From Herbaspirillum sp. AP02 (GTDB lineage Bacteria; Pseudomonadota; Gammaproteobacteria; Burkholderiales; Burkholderiaceae_D), in the NCBI RefSeq assembly GCF_015767275.1, contig NZ_JADWMY010000009.1, positions 62,001-126,000 of the forward strand: a DNA stretch of 64,000 bases. The letters run 5' to 3'. Positions 37,014 through 46,323 of the stretch are shown piece after piece. Each line of letters begins with the position of its first letter. The stretch's first letter is position 1. The notes beneath the pieces were generated by a model. That model was not told the origin of the DNA. It worked only from the letters and a program-made list of their open reading frames with translations, and did no database searches. The translations under genes were made by a program, and so were the position numbers.

Positions 37014-37114
37014 GGTGCAGAAAACCTCAAATGGCCTGAAGTGCCGGAATTATGACATTCAAGCCATGGCCGTGCACGTCACACTGCAGCGCATCTCCAC
37101 CCGTGCCAGCCATC

Positions 37115-38377
37115 ATGAAAATCCCTCCTGCCGTTCCATCTTCGTCCCCGGCCCCTGCGCTCCAGGTGGCTGCCCCGCATCGCTGGAAGGTACTGGCTGC
37201 TGGAGTGGCGGCCAATGCCAGCTTCGCCGCCGTGTTTTCGGGCATTCCGGTGACCTCGCTGGTGCTGCGCAACGATTACCAGCTCAGCAATCCGCAACTG
37301 GGCTGGGTGTTGGGCCTGTTGAGCCTGGGCGTGGCCCTGGGCGAATTGCCCTGGGGTCTGCTGACCGACCGCCTGGGCGACCGCAAGGTGCTGCTGGCGG
37401 GCCTGCTGGGCTGTAGTGTCGCGCTCGGCCTGTTGATCCTGCTTGCCTTGCCCGGTCACGGCACGGCGGCCTATGGCTGGCTGTGCGGTGGCCTGATGCT
37501 GGCCGGCCTGCTGGGCGGCAGTGTCAACGGCGCCAGCGGCCGCGCCATCATGGGCTGGTTCGGCGATGGCGAGCGCGGTCTGGCCATGAGCATCCGCCAG
37601 ACGGCCGTGCCGCTGGGCGGCGGCGCTGGCGCACTGGTGCTGCCGTCGCTGGCGGCCCACGCCGGCTTCGGCGCAGTCTATGGCGCATTGATGGCGGCCT
37701 GCCTGGGCAGTGTCGGCCTGGTTCTGCTGTGGCTGCGCGAGCCGCCCGTCATGCCGCAGGTGGTCGCGTCGGCCACACCAGCGGCGCCCGCCCTGCGTAG
37801 TCCGCTGGTATGGCGGCTGGCCCTGGGTATCGGCTTGCTGTGCGCACCGCAGGTGGCGCTGATCAGCTTTGGCGGTATTTTCCTGCACGAGGCTGGCCGG
37901 GCCGGACTGCTGGCCATCAGCGTGCTGCTGACCCTGGTGCAAGTGGGCGCGGCGGTGGCCCGCATTGCCAGCGGCCGCTGGACTGATCGCCGCGGCCGCC
38001 GCCGTGCTTACCTGCGGACCTGTGCGCTGGCCAGCGCCGCGCTGTTCGCCCTGCTGGGCGTGATCGCTTCCCATGCCATGCCGATGTCGCTGTCCTGGCT
38101 TGCGCTGGTGCTGGTGGTGGCCGGTGTGGTGGTGTCGGCCTGGCATGGCGTGGCCTATACCGAGCTGGCCGTGGTGGCCGGTCCGGCCCAGGTCGGCACC
38201 GCCCTGGGGCTGGGCAACAGTTGCGTGTTCCTGGTCTTCTTCCTCTGCGCCCAGGCCGTGCCGCTGCTGCTGCAGTGGCATGGCTGGCCGGCAGTGTGGC
38301 TGGGTACGGCAGGGGTGGCGCTACTGGTGTGGTTCTTGTTCCCGCCGCCGCTTTCCTCGTCCACGCGATCCGCCTGA
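37115..38377 (+). CDS. MFS transporter
   Basis: This 420-residue permease has twelve predicted membrane segments. The A-motif between segments 2 and 3 reads GLLTDRLGDRKVLLAG near residue 84, and a related motif follows at SGRWTDRRGRRRAYLR near residue 286. It is not obviously a drug exporter; it is closer to MFS sugar/organic-acid carriers. ATG 37115 gives MKIPPAVPSS and avoids a longer proline-rich extension without a ribosome site. Regulation by the divergent GlxA-type gene is likely. It ends 11 bp before the NemR-like operator. Confidence 0.85.
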   Translation: MKIPPAVPSSSPAPALQVAAPHRWKVLAAGVAANASFAAVFSGIPVTSLVLRNDYQLSNPQLGWVLGLLSLGVALGELPWGLLTDRLGDRKVLLAGLLGCSVALGLLILLALPGHGTAAYGWLCGGLMLAGLLGGSVNGASGRAIMGWFGDGERGLAMSIRQTAVPLGGGAGALVLPSLAAHAGFGAVYGALMAACLGSVGLVLLWLREPPVMPQVVASATPAAPALRSPLVWRLALGIGLLCAPQVALISFGGIFLHEAGRAGLLAISVLLTLVQVGAAVARIASGRWTDRRGRRRAYLRTCALASAALFALLGVIASHAMPMSLSWLALVLVVAGVVVSAWHGVAYTELAVVAGPAQVGTALGLGNSCVFLVFFLCAQAVPLLLQWHGWPAVWLGTAGVALLVWFLFPPPLSSSTRSA

Positions 38378-38388
38378 ATCACCGAAAA

Positions 38389-38414
38389 AGACCGGTCTTA
38401 GACGACCGGTCTAA
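38389..38414. promoter_or_regulatory. Tandem GACCGGTC operators for the TetR/NemR-like gene
   Basis: The perfect palindrome AGACCGGTCT at 38389 is followed by TTAGACGACCGGTCTAA at 38398, so GACCGGTC occurs twice 14 bp apart. This resembles the NemR-box form TAGACC...GGTCTA. It lies 22 bp upstream of the TetR-family start codon, fitting autorepression. Confidence 0.75.
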
Positions 38415-38435
38415 TTTTTCGTTAGAATGGTCGCC

Positions 38436-39035
38436 ATGCGAGAAAACTATGGTGAAAACAAACGCAACATCCTCCTGGCCGGCCGCGCAATCATTGCGCA
38501 AAAAGGCTTCTCCGGCGTCGGCCTGTCCGAAATCCTGGCCGCTGCCGATATTCCCAAGGGCTCCTTCTATCACTACTTTGGTTCCAAGGAACAATACGGC
38601 CGCGAACTGATCGAGCACTATGTGGCCGGTTACCTGGATCGGCTGGAACAGGTCCTCGGTCAATCCGGCCATGACAGCAGCGCCCGCGAGCGCCTGCTGA
38701 CCTACTGGGGCTACTGGCTGGAAAGCCAGTGCTGCCATGAAGTGGAGCAACGCTGCCTGGTGGTCAAGCTCTCTGCCGAGGTGGCCGATCTCTCCGAAGA
38801 CATGCGCCAGGTCCTGCACGCCGGCACGCAGCGCTTCATCGAACGCATTGCGGCCTGCATCGAAGAGGGTATCGCCGAAGGGTCCCTGCACACCGTGCTG
38901 GAACCGCTGGCCACCGCCACCATGCTCTATCAGCAATGGCTGGGCGCCAGCCTGCTCTCCAAGCTCAGCCGCGACCGCACACCGATGGAAGCCGCCATGC
39001 TGGTGACCCGCCGCGTACTGGTGCCGCCGCAATAG
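38436..39035 (+). CDS. nemR: TetR family repressor, NemR-like electrophile sensor
   Basis: This 199-residue regulator has the TetR helix-turn-helix (GLSEILAAADIPKGSFYHYFGSKEQYG, about residues 32-58). The segment RCLVVKLSAEVADLSEDMRQ near residue 103 closely matches E. coli NemR, including the reactive cysteine before VKLSAEV. NemR detects bleach, methylglyoxal and other electrophiles and releases genes for enzymes that reduce them. The next genes encode a CurA-like reductase and a flavin monooxygenase, which fits. ATG 38436 rather than 38427 is preferred because it leaves the usual short N-terminus; either is possible. Confidence 0.85.
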   Translation: MRENYGENKRNILLAGRAIIAQKGFSGVGLSEILAAADIPKGSFYHYFGSKEQYGRELIEHYVAGYLDRLEQVLGQSGHDSSARERLLTYWGYWLESQCCHEVEQRCLVVKLSAEVADLSEDMRQVLHAGTQRFIERIAACIEEGIAEGSLHTVLEPLATATMLYQQWLGASLLSKLSRDRTPMEAAMLVTRRVLVPPQ

Positions 39036-39092
39036 CGCAACAGGAACGTCGTGCTCTCACTCTGATTGAACAGAACACCGAAAGGAATACCC

Positions 39093-40121
39093 ATGACCCA
39101 GACTGCCAAGACCAACCGCCGCATCGTCCTCGCCTCGCGTCCGACCGGCGCCCCTGGCCCCGACAACTTCCGCCTGGAAGAAGTCGCCATCCCGGAACTG
39201 CAGGAAGGGCAGATCCTGCTGCGCGGGGAGTGGCTGTCGCTGGACCCCTACATGCGCGGCCGCATGAGCGATGCCCCTTCCTATGCGCCACCGGTGGACA
39301 TTGACGGTGTCATGACCGGCGGCGTCGTGTCCAGCGTGGTGGCCTCCCGTCACGCCGATTTCAAGGAAGGTGAGCGCGTGATGGCCTATACCGGCTGGCA
39401 GGAGTACGCCATCTCCGATGGTAGCGGCGTCAACAAGCTGCCGGCCGATTTCGCCCATCCCTCGCATGCACTGGGTGTGCTGGGCATGCCGGGTTACACC
39501 GCCTATGCCGGCCTGATCGATATCGGCCAGCCGCGTGCAGGTGAAACCGTGGTGGTCGCGGCTGCCACCGGTGCCGTCGGCTCGCTGGTGGGGCAGATCG
39601 CCAAGCGGCGCGGTTGTCACGTGGTCGGTATCGCCGGCGGTGCGCAGAAATGTGAATCGGCGGTCAAGGAACTGGGCTTCGACGCCTGCATCGACCACCG
39701 CGCCGCCGACTTCGCGCAGCAGTTGCAGGCCGCCTGCCCGCGTGGCATCGACGTGTACTTCGAAAACGTCGGCGGCGCCGTGCTGGACGCCGTCTTCCCA
39801 CTGCTCAACATCCACGCCCGCGTGCCGGTGTGCGGCCTGATCGCCCACTACAACGGTGCCACCCTGGCCACCGAGAGCGCCGCCTTCCTGCGTCGCGTGC
39901 TGACCCAGCGCATTCGCGTGCAGGGCTTCATCATCTTCGACTACTACGTCAACCGGCCCGATCTGTATGCCGCCTTCCAGAAGGAAGTCGGCACCTGGCT
40001 CAAGGAAGGCAAGCTGCACTATCGCGAAGACGTGGTGCAAGGCCTGGAGAACGCGCCGGCAGCCTTCATGGGCCTGCTGCAAGGCAAGAACTTCGGCAAG
40101 CTGGTGGTCAAGCTGGACTGA
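39093..40121 (+). CDS. curA: NADP-dependent oxidoreductase (CurA/alkenal reductase-like MDR)
   Basis: This 342-residue medium-chain reductase reduces carbon-carbon double bonds of alpha,beta-unsaturated ketones and aldehydes with NADPH. Features are ASRPTGAPGPDNFRLEE at the start, LSLDPYMRGRMSD near residue 50, GMPGYTAYAGLIDIG near residue 130, AATGAVGSLVGQIAKRRG near residue 152, and FENVGG near residue 225. It lacks the zinc ligands of alcohol dehydrogenases. It follows the NemR-like repressor by 57 bp, so induction by reactive electrophiles is expected. AAAGGA precedes ATG 39093. Confidence 0.88.
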   Translation: MTQTAKTNRRIVLASRPTGAPGPDNFRLEEVAIPELQEGQILLRGEWLSLDPYMRGRMSDAPSYAPPVDIDGVMTGGVVSSVVASRHADFKEGERVMAYTGWQEYAISDGSGVNKLPADFAHPSHALGVLGMPGYTAYAGLIDIGQPRAGETVVVAAATGAVGSLVGQIAKRRGCHVVGIAGGAQKCESAVKELGFDACIDHRAADFAQQLQAACPRGIDVYFENVGGAVLDAVFPLLNIHARVPVCGLIAHYNGATLATESAAFLRRVLTQRIRVQGFIIFDYYVNRPDLYAAFQKEVGTWLKEGKLHYREDVVQGLENAPAAFMGLLQGKNFGKLVVKLD

Positions 40122-40205
40122 GACCTCTGCTCATTCGCTGATTCCGGGGCCAGGCCCCGGCAACCGGTGTGGCGGTGATCCCGTTGCGCCCACAAGGATC
40201 CATTC

Positions 40206-41216
<1,011 letters not shown>

Positions 41217-41238
41217 TCCGGCGGCAAGGGGCGTTAAA

Positions 41239-41275
41239 AAAAGGCGCGAGGGATGATTTCCCTGGCGCCTTTTCT
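41239..41275. terminator. Bidirectional terminator after the monooxygenase gene
   Basis: AAAAGGCGC pairs with GCGCCTTTT; the stem continues with AGGGA/TCCCT after a single mismatch and closes on a TGATT loop. A- and T-runs flank it. It lies between two convergent genes. Confidence 0.9.
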
Positions 41276-41310
41276 TCTGCCGTCACTGCGTCACAGCATC
41301 ACCCTAAGGC

Positions 41311-42141
41311 TTATTCCATCCCCAGCATCCGTGCCAGGCTGTTGCCGCTCTTCTCGCTGACCAGGTGGATATGCTCTTCCAGCGACAGCAGATGGGCTTC
41401 CATGGCCGCCACCGCGCCCTCGGCATCACCCCGTTCGATCAGGTCCACGATAAGGGTGTGTTCGTCGTGCTCGCAGGCGGCATAGCCCGCCGGTTCGTGC
41501 AGCGCCACGATCAGCGAGCAGCGTGATACCAGCTCGCTCAGGTAGCGCTGCAACGTGGCATTGCGCGACAGCTCGGCCACCCGCATGTGGAAGGACGATG
41601 CCAGCCGCGCCCAGTGCGTCTGCGCATAGCTGTGCATGACCTCGTGTTCTTCCTTCAGTTGCCGGCGCAGCTTGGCGAGGTCGGCGCGGGTGGCGTTCTG
41701 CACCGCCAGGCGCATGATGGCGCCTTCGAGTGCACGTCGTGCCTGGAAGATTTCACGGGTCTCTTCCGGTGTCGGCATGGCCACCACCGCCCCACGATTG
41801 GGCCGCAACTCCACGATGTGTTCATGCGCCAGTTTCTGCAAGGCCTTCTGTACCACCGTACGACCCACGCCGAACAGTTCGCACAGGGCCGCTTCCGGCA
41901 GCTTGGTCCCCGGTGTCAGGCGCTGGCCCATCACGCTGTCGAAAACGGTCTGGTAGATGCGGGCGATGATGTCTTCGCCCGCTTCACCGTCCAGCACCAG
42001 TGCGGGGGCATCGGTGAGCGCGTCGTGCCGCACGCGGGGGCGACCGGCGCGGCTCTGTCGGGCCGGCGCCGGTGTCACCTCCGGATGCTTGCGGGTACGG
42101 GAAGAAGGCTTGGCAGTCTTGCGGGGAGAGGTATCGCTCAT
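41311..42141 (-). CDS. GntR family regulator with FCD effector domain
   Basis: This 276-residue regulator starts with about 50 basic, probably unstructured residues, then a winged helix (IYQTVFDSVMGQRLTPGTKLPEAALCELFGVGRTVVQKALQKLAHE) and a C-terminal FCD domain whose histidines (SFHMRVAELS, HDEHTLIVDLIERGD) bind a metal and carboxylate ligands. It is the last gene of the minus-strand operon with an amidase, a PuuE/NodB-type protein and an NTF2-like protein. Two ATTG-N4-CAAT dyads in the divergent region at 44894-44974 are candidate operators. Confidence 0.88.
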   Translation of the reverse strand: MSDTSPRKTAKPSSRTRKHPEVTPAPARQSRAGRPRVRHDALTDAPALVLDGEAGEDIIARIYQTVFDSVMGQRLTPGTKLPEAALCELFGVGRTVVQKALQKLAHEHIVELRPNRGAVVAMPTPEETREIFQARRALEGAIMRLAVQNATRADLAKLRRQLKEEHEVMHSYAQTHWARLASSFHMRVAELSRNATLQRYLSELVSRCSLIVALHEPAGYAACEHDEHTLIVDLIERGDAEGAVAAMEAHLLSLEEHIHLVSEKSGNSLARMLGME

Positions 42142-42172
42142 CGTCTTGTCGAGTGGTGGTTCGCGTCCGGAG

Positions 42173-43420
42173 CTAGCCGGCGCCGCCTTGCAGCGTGCGC
42201 CAGATGCGGGTCGCCAGCCCGATCAGGGCCAGGTCGCTGCCGGCCGGGCCCAGCAATGATACGCCGATCGGCAGCCCGGCGGGGCTGGTAAAGGGCAGGC
42301 TCACCTGCGGCAGCCCAGCCAGTCCGGCCACGCAGGTCAGGCGGAAGGTACGTGCGCGCAGCTGATCGATCTCGGCCGCGCTGGCATCGCGCAGCGGCGC
42401 CACGCTGGATGCGGAGGGAATCACCGCTACCCCGTCTGCCCCCAGCAACGTGCGCACCCGGTGGCGTACCAGGTCCTGTTTTTCCCGCGCAGCGCGGGCG
42501 GTCTCGGCGCTGGTGTCACGTGCCATGTCCCAGCGCGCCTGCACGGCCGGGCCGAACACCGGTCGGGTCTGGCTGATCCAGTCACCGTGGCATTGCCAGG
42601 CATCGTAGGCGGAGGCACTGATGTAGGCCTGGCGCCATCTTTCCAGTTCCCCCTCCGCACCCGACAGGCGCATGTGCTCGCCCGGCATGGTGTTGCGCAG
42701 GCACTCGTACACCCGATGCAGGACCGGATGGAATTCGGGATCGGCCAGCTCCAGCATGTCGAACGGCAGCAGCACCTTGCGCAGGGGCGTATCGGCGGTA
42801 CCCGGCAGCAGCGCCCGGCCGACGCGTTCGAAGACCTCGGGATCGTGCGCCAGCCAGGTGGCGGTGTCGAAGCTGGGGCACAGCGGTGCCATGCTGGCCG
42901 TGGATAGCAGGCCAAAGCTGGTGCGCAATCCCCACACGCCGCAATAGCTGGCCGGCACCCGGGTCGAGCCGCCGGTATCGGTGCCCAGCGCAAAGTCGCA
43001 CAAGCGCGCCGCCACAGCAGCCGCCGAGCCGCTGGAAGAGCCGCCCGGTACGCGGTCCGGGGCGGCGCTGTTGACCGGCGTGCCGTAGTGGTGGTTGTCG
43101 CCATGGATGCTGTAGGCCAGTTCGTCGGTGAGGGTCTTGCCCACCAACGTGGCACCGGCTTGCAGCAAGTGATCGATCAGCGCATTGCTGCGCTGGGGGA
43201 TAGGGTGCGTGCGCAGCCAGTCGGGGTTGCCGGCGCCGGTGGGGTGGCCGGCTACGTCGAACAGGTCCTTGGCCGCGAAGCGCAGCCCGGCCAGTGGACC
43301 GCTGGCGGTGCCGGCCAGGGTGAAGCGTCCATGCGCGACGAAGGCGCCAACGTGGTCATCGATGTCGAAGGCGGTGATGCTGTTGGTGATGGCAGGGGGC
43401 ATGCCTGATGCAGTGTTCAA
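42173..43420 (-). CDS. Amidase, amidase-signature family (AMI1-like)
   Basis: This 415-residue enzyme hydrolyses an amide through the Ser-cisSer-Lys triad. The lysine lies in FAAKDLFD near residue 50, the two serines in VPGGSSSGSAAAVAARL near residue 130 and GTDTGGSTRVPASYCGVWG near residue 150. The stretch GNPDWLRTHPIPQ and DELAYSIHGDNHHYGTP closely resembles plant AMI1, an indole-3-acetamide hydrolase, more than AtzF or GatA. Its cluster contains oxamate- and ureide-type hydrolases, so a small aliphatic amide is equally possible. It sits 31 bp ahead of the GntR gene in the same operon. Confidence 0.85.
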   Translation of the reverse strand: MNTASGMPPAITNSITAFDIDDHVGAFVAHGRFTLAGTASGPLAGLRFAAKDLFDVAGHPTGAGNPDWLRTHPIPQRSNALIDHLLQAGATLVGKTLTDELAYSIHGDNHHYGTPVNSAAPDRVPGGSSSGSAAAVAARLCDFALGTDTGGSTRVPASYCGVWGLRTSFGLLSTASMAPLCPSFDTATWLAHDPEVFERVGRALLPGTADTPLRKVLLPFDMLELADPEFHPVLHRVYECLRNTMPGEHMRLSGAEGELERWRQAYISASAYDAWQCHGDWISQTRPVFGPAVQARWDMARDTSAETARAAREKQDLVRHRVRTLLGADGVAVIPSASSVAPLRDASAAEIDQLRARTFRLTCVAGLAGLPQVSLPFTSPAGLPIGVSLLGPAGSDLALIGLATRIWRTLQGGAG

Positions 43421-43447
43421 CTCATTCTCCAGAGACGGATGCCGGCC

Positions 43448-44416
43448 TCAGAAAGGCTGGCGCAATTGTTCCAGCGACGCGACGTGGTCGCAGATGGCAC
43501 CGGGGGTGGTGAACCAGATCTCGCCCCGGTCGCGGGCGGCCGCCAGGTGTTGCAGGGCGCTGCGCAGATGGCGCAGGCGATAGGGCTGGCCCACCAGGTA
43601 GGGGTGCAGGGCGATGCCCATCACCAGCGGCTGCTGCACCGACTGCTCCAGCATCTCGTCGACGTTGTCGACGATCATGCGGGCGAAATCGCGCCCATCC
43701 ATCTGACGTGCCACGATCATGGGGATGTCGTTCAACTCCTGCGGATAGGGAATCGACCACAGCGTCTCCCCGCTGCGCGTGAGCATGTGCACCGGTTGGT
43801 CGTCATGTGCCCAGTTCAGGGTGTAGCGATAGCCGGTTTCCTGCAGCAGGTCCGGCGTGACCAGGCTTTCCGAAATCCAGGGTGAGAGCCAGCCGGTGGG
43901 CGCAACCCCGCTCTCGGCGGCGATGCGCTCGCGGCAGTGGCGCAGCAGCGCCGCCTCCGCCGCTTCCTCCAGCCTGCCTTGCTGGTGGGCATTGGTATGG
44001 CCGTGGCCGATCAGTTCGTCGCCTCGCGCCACAAAGGCCGCCACCAGTTCCGGGCAATGGTCGTAGAGCGCGGTATTGATCAACACCCCGGCCGGCAAGC
44101 CCAATTGCTCAAAGAGTTCGAGACAGCGCCAGGCGCCGACCCGGTTGCCGTATTCCCGCCAGGCATAGTTGAGCACATCCGGTTCGGGACAAACCGGTCC
44201 CAACTTGGCCCCCAGCCCCTCGCCGAAGGCAAAGTGCTCGATGTTGAAGCCCAGATAGACCGCCAGGCGGGCGCCATTGGGCCAGCGATAGTGCGGTCGG
44301 CGATGGATGGCCGAATAGCCGAAGCGCCCATGCGAGGGCAGGGCTGTATAGGTTTCGCGGCCGGAGTCTTGTCCCAGCGCAGCGTCGGCGCCCGGCGGCA
44401 GGATCGTGGTCTGCAT
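43448..44416 (-). CDS. Polysaccharide deacetylase superfamily hydrolase (PuuE-like)
   Basis: This 322-residue protein has the NodB-type fold. Motif 2 is present as LIGHGHTNAHQQGR near residue 138, but the first-motif aspartates are replaced (YLGFNIEHFAFGEG near residue 52). That pattern is like the PuuE allantoinases, which open cyclic ureides, rather than sugar deacetylases. WLSPWISESLVTPDLLQETGYRY near residue 170 also fits that group. Given the amidase, HpxZ- and HpxW-like neighbours, a cyclic amide or ureide hydrolase is the best guess. ATG 44416 is preceded by GGGAGG. The longer upstream frame would overlap the NTF2-like gene. Confidence 0.75.
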   Translation of the reverse strand: MQTTILPPGADAALGQDSGRETYTALPSHGRFGYSAIHRRPHYRWPNGARLAVYLGFNIEHFAFGEGLGAKLGPVCPEPDVLNYAWREYGNRVGAWRCLELFEQLGLPAGVLINTALYDHCPELVAAFVARGDELIGHGHTNAHQQGRLEEAAEAALLRHCRERIAAESGVAPTGWLSPWISESLVTPDLLQETGYRYTLNWAHDDQPVHMLTRSGETLWSIPYPQELNDIPMIVARQMDGRDFARMIVDNVDEMLEQSVQQPLVMGIALHPYLVGQPYRLRHLRSALQHLAAARDRGEIWFTTPGAICDHVASLEQLRQPF

Positions 44417-44426
44417 GCGTCCTCCC

Positions 44427-44861
44427 TCAGAGCTCGGCCAGGCCGGCGCGCACCAGCATGCGTTCGGCGCTGTCGTTCCAGACATCCATCTGCACGATCA
44501 GCCCATGGCGCACCACGTAGCGGTCGACGTAACGGTTGCCCTCGAAAGCCTCGCCATCGGGCCATACGCCAACCAGCGTGCCGCGGTTGTACACGATGGC
44601 CTGTTCCAGCGTGGCACCGGCCACCACTTCGGTCGCTTCAAAACGCTTCTTGACCCAGCCGTAGCGGCCGGCATTGAAGGCCGCGCATTGCGCCGGATCG
44701 ATCATTTCGCGGCCGCCGGTAAAACGTATTTTTAGTTCCGATGAGACGAAGCGGCGCGCCGCCACCGGATCGGGGATCATCAGCACGCGCAGGTATTCGT
44801 CTACCAGCGCGGCGGGATCGTAGGGCAGGGGGCTGCTTGATGATAGTGCGGCGTGCATCAT
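44427..44861 (-). CDS. NTF2-like (SnoaL-type) fold protein
   Basis: This 144-residue protein looks like a member of the NTF2-like/SnoaL fold: PAALVDEYLRVLMIPDPVAARRFVSSELKIRFTGG is the usual helix-then-strand start, and NRYVDRYVVRHGLIVQMDVWNDS the C-terminal sheet. The role in this family ranges from isomerase to binding protein and cannot be set. GGAG lies three bases before ATG 44861 and six before a second ATG; a GTG further up (44879) is less likely. It is the first gene of the minus-strand operon, reading away from the transporter operon. Confidence 0.7.
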   Translation of the reverse strand: MMHAALSSSSPLPYDPAALVDEYLRVLMIPDPVAARRFVSSELKIRFTGGREMIDPAQCAAFNAGRYGWVKKRFEATEVVAGATLEQAIVYNRGTLVGVWPDGEAFEGNRYVDRYVVRHGLIVQMDVWNDSAERMLVRAGLAEL

Positions 44862-44893
44862 TTTCTCCAGGGTCTGCACAATGCTTGTGCGTT

Positions 44894-44974
44894 ATTGACT
44901 GCAATTAATATTGATTATCAGCGGCAATAAAGCTAAATAAATGCTGAAACTATTAGATAAATATTGTCGGCAAT
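44894..44974. promoter_or_regulatory. Paired ATTG-N4-CAAT operators in divergent region
   Basis: ATTGACTGCAAT lies at 44894-44905 and ATTGTCGGCAAT at 44963-44974. A half-site copy CGGCAATAA is at 44922-44930 and again within the second dyad at 44968-44976. The sites lie between the two divergent operons, upstream of the sigma-54 promoter. They are reasonable targets for the FCD-GntR regulator encoded in the cluster. Confidence 0.5.
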
Positions 44975-44996
44975 AATTAGGCGATGCAGTGCTGCT

Positions 44997-45012
44997 TGGC
45001 ATAGCCCTTGCA
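44997..45012 (+). promoter_or_regulatory. Sigma-54 promoter for the HAAT transporter operon
   Basis: TGGCATAGCCCTTGCA has the -24 (TGGC) and -12 (TTGCA) elements at exact sigma-54 spacing. The start site would be near 45023, about 47 bases before the binding-protein ATG. Sigma-54 control fits a nitrogen-scavenging transporter under NtrC, though no clear NtrC site was found. Confidence 0.78.
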
Positions 45013-45069
45013 TAAGTCATGCCGGGCAGAGCACTCAATCAATTACTGGAACCTACTGGAGGGATTCAC

Positions 45070-46254
45070 ATGATCCGTTTCACGCGCCGCACCCTGATCG
45101 CTGCCGCCGCAGCGACCGTCGCCACCGCACTGTCGCCGCTGGCGCTGGCCGCCGACACCATCAAGATCGGTCTGGTCACCGCCCTGTCGGGCCAGTCCGC
45201 GCAGGCCGGCGAAGCCTTGACCCGTGGCATGAGCATTGCCATCGACGAGATCAACGCCAAGGGCGGACTGCTCGGTGGCCGCAAGCTGGAACTGGTGCGC
45301 CGCGATGACGAAGGCAACCCCGCCAAGGGCGTGGTGGCGGCACGCGAACTGATCTTCAAGGAAAAGGTGGCAGTGCTCTTCGGCGGCCTCGATACGCCGG
45401 TGTCGATGGCCATCGTCCCCATCATCAACCAGGAAAAAGTCCCCTTCGTCGGTCCCTGGGCGGCGGGCACCGGTGTGACCAGGAACGGCGCCAATCCCAA
45501 CTACGCCTTCCGCGTCTCGGCCGTGGATGAGCTGGTGGACAAGGCCATGCTCAACTATGCGCAAAAGACCTTCAAGAGCAGCAAGGCCGGCCTGATCCTG
45601 GTCAACAATCCCTGGGGTGAGTCCAACGAGAAGGGCATCGTCGCTGCGCTGGCGGAGAAGGGCCTGAAGCCGGCCGGCATCGAGAAGTTCGAAGCCAGCG
45701 ATGTCGACGTGGTGCCGCAACTGAGCCGCCTCAAGGCCGCCGGTGCCGATACCCTGTACCTGGTGGGTAACGTCGGTCCTTCGGCGCAGGTGGTCAAGTC
45801 GCTTGATCGCATGGGCTGGAAGGTGCCGGTGGTGTCGCACTGGGGACCGGCCGGCGGCCGCTTCACCGAACTGGCCGGACCGAATGCCAAAAACGTCCAC
45901 TTCATCCAGACCTTCAGCTTCTTCGGCAAGCTCTCCCCGGTGGGCGAGAAGGTGGTCGCCGAGCTCAAGGCCAAGTATCCCGCCATCAAGGGGCCGGACG
46001 ACATCACCCCCGCCGTCGGCGTGGCCAATGCCTATGACGGCATGCAGCTGGCGGCACTGGCCATTGCCAAGGCCGGCTCCACCAATGGCGATGCGGTGCG
46101 CGAGGGCTTCTACAAGATCGATCGTTACGAAGGCCTGATCAAGACCTACGTCAAGCCGTTCAGCCCCGGTGTGCATGACGCCCTGCAGGCCGACGACTAT
46201 GTCTGGGCGCAGTTCATCGACAACCGCATCCTGCCGGTCGGCCTGAGCCAGTAA
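45070..46254 (+). CDS. HAAT/Liv-type ABC transporter periplasmic binding protein
   Basis: This 394-residue protein is of the LivK/AmiC type that binds amino acids, amides or urea. The signal peptide ends near LALAADT; the mature part begins IKIGLVTALSGQSAQAGEAL, with GGRKLELVRRDDEGNPAKGVVAARELI and VNNPWGESNEKGIVAALAEKG as expected. The N-terminus includes paired arginines (FTRRTLIAAAAA). ATG 45070 follows GGAGGGATT. The permease, ATPases and two hydrolase-type genes are cotranscribed, so the ligand is probably the amide or ureide that they break down. Confidence 0.9.
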   Translation: MIRFTRRTLIAAAAATVATALSPLALAADTIKIGLVTALSGQSAQAGEALTRGMSIAIDEINAKGGLLGGRKLELVRRDDEGNPAKGVVAARELIFKEKVAVLFGGLDTPVSMAIVPIINQEKVPFVGPWAAGTGVTRNGANPNYAFRVSAVDELVDKAMLNYAQKTFKSSKAGLILVNNPWGESNEKGIVAALAEKGLKPAGIEKFEASDVDVVPQLSRLKAAGADTLYLVGNVGPSAQVVKSLDRMGWKVPVVSHWGPAGGRFTELAGPNAKNVHFIQTFSFFGKLSPVGEKVVAELKAKYPAIKGPDDITPAVGVANAYDGMQLAALAIAKAGSTNGDAVREGFYKIDRYEGLIKTYVKPFSPGVHDALQADDYVWAQFIDNRILPVGLSQ

Positions 46255-46323
46255 CGCAAACTTGGAAAGAAACGCGTCGTCTTTCGCCCCAGCAGGGACG
46301 ACAGGCGGCGCCAGGAGAACACG

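Noticed and set aside
37079-38281. 400-codon minus-strand frame opposite the MFS gene, and similar long antisense frames elsewhere (for example 45043-47292 and 56450-58363)
   Set aside because: These low-complexity, His/Gln/Arg-rich translations are the usual antisense shadows of GC-rich genes; the sense frames have clear families.
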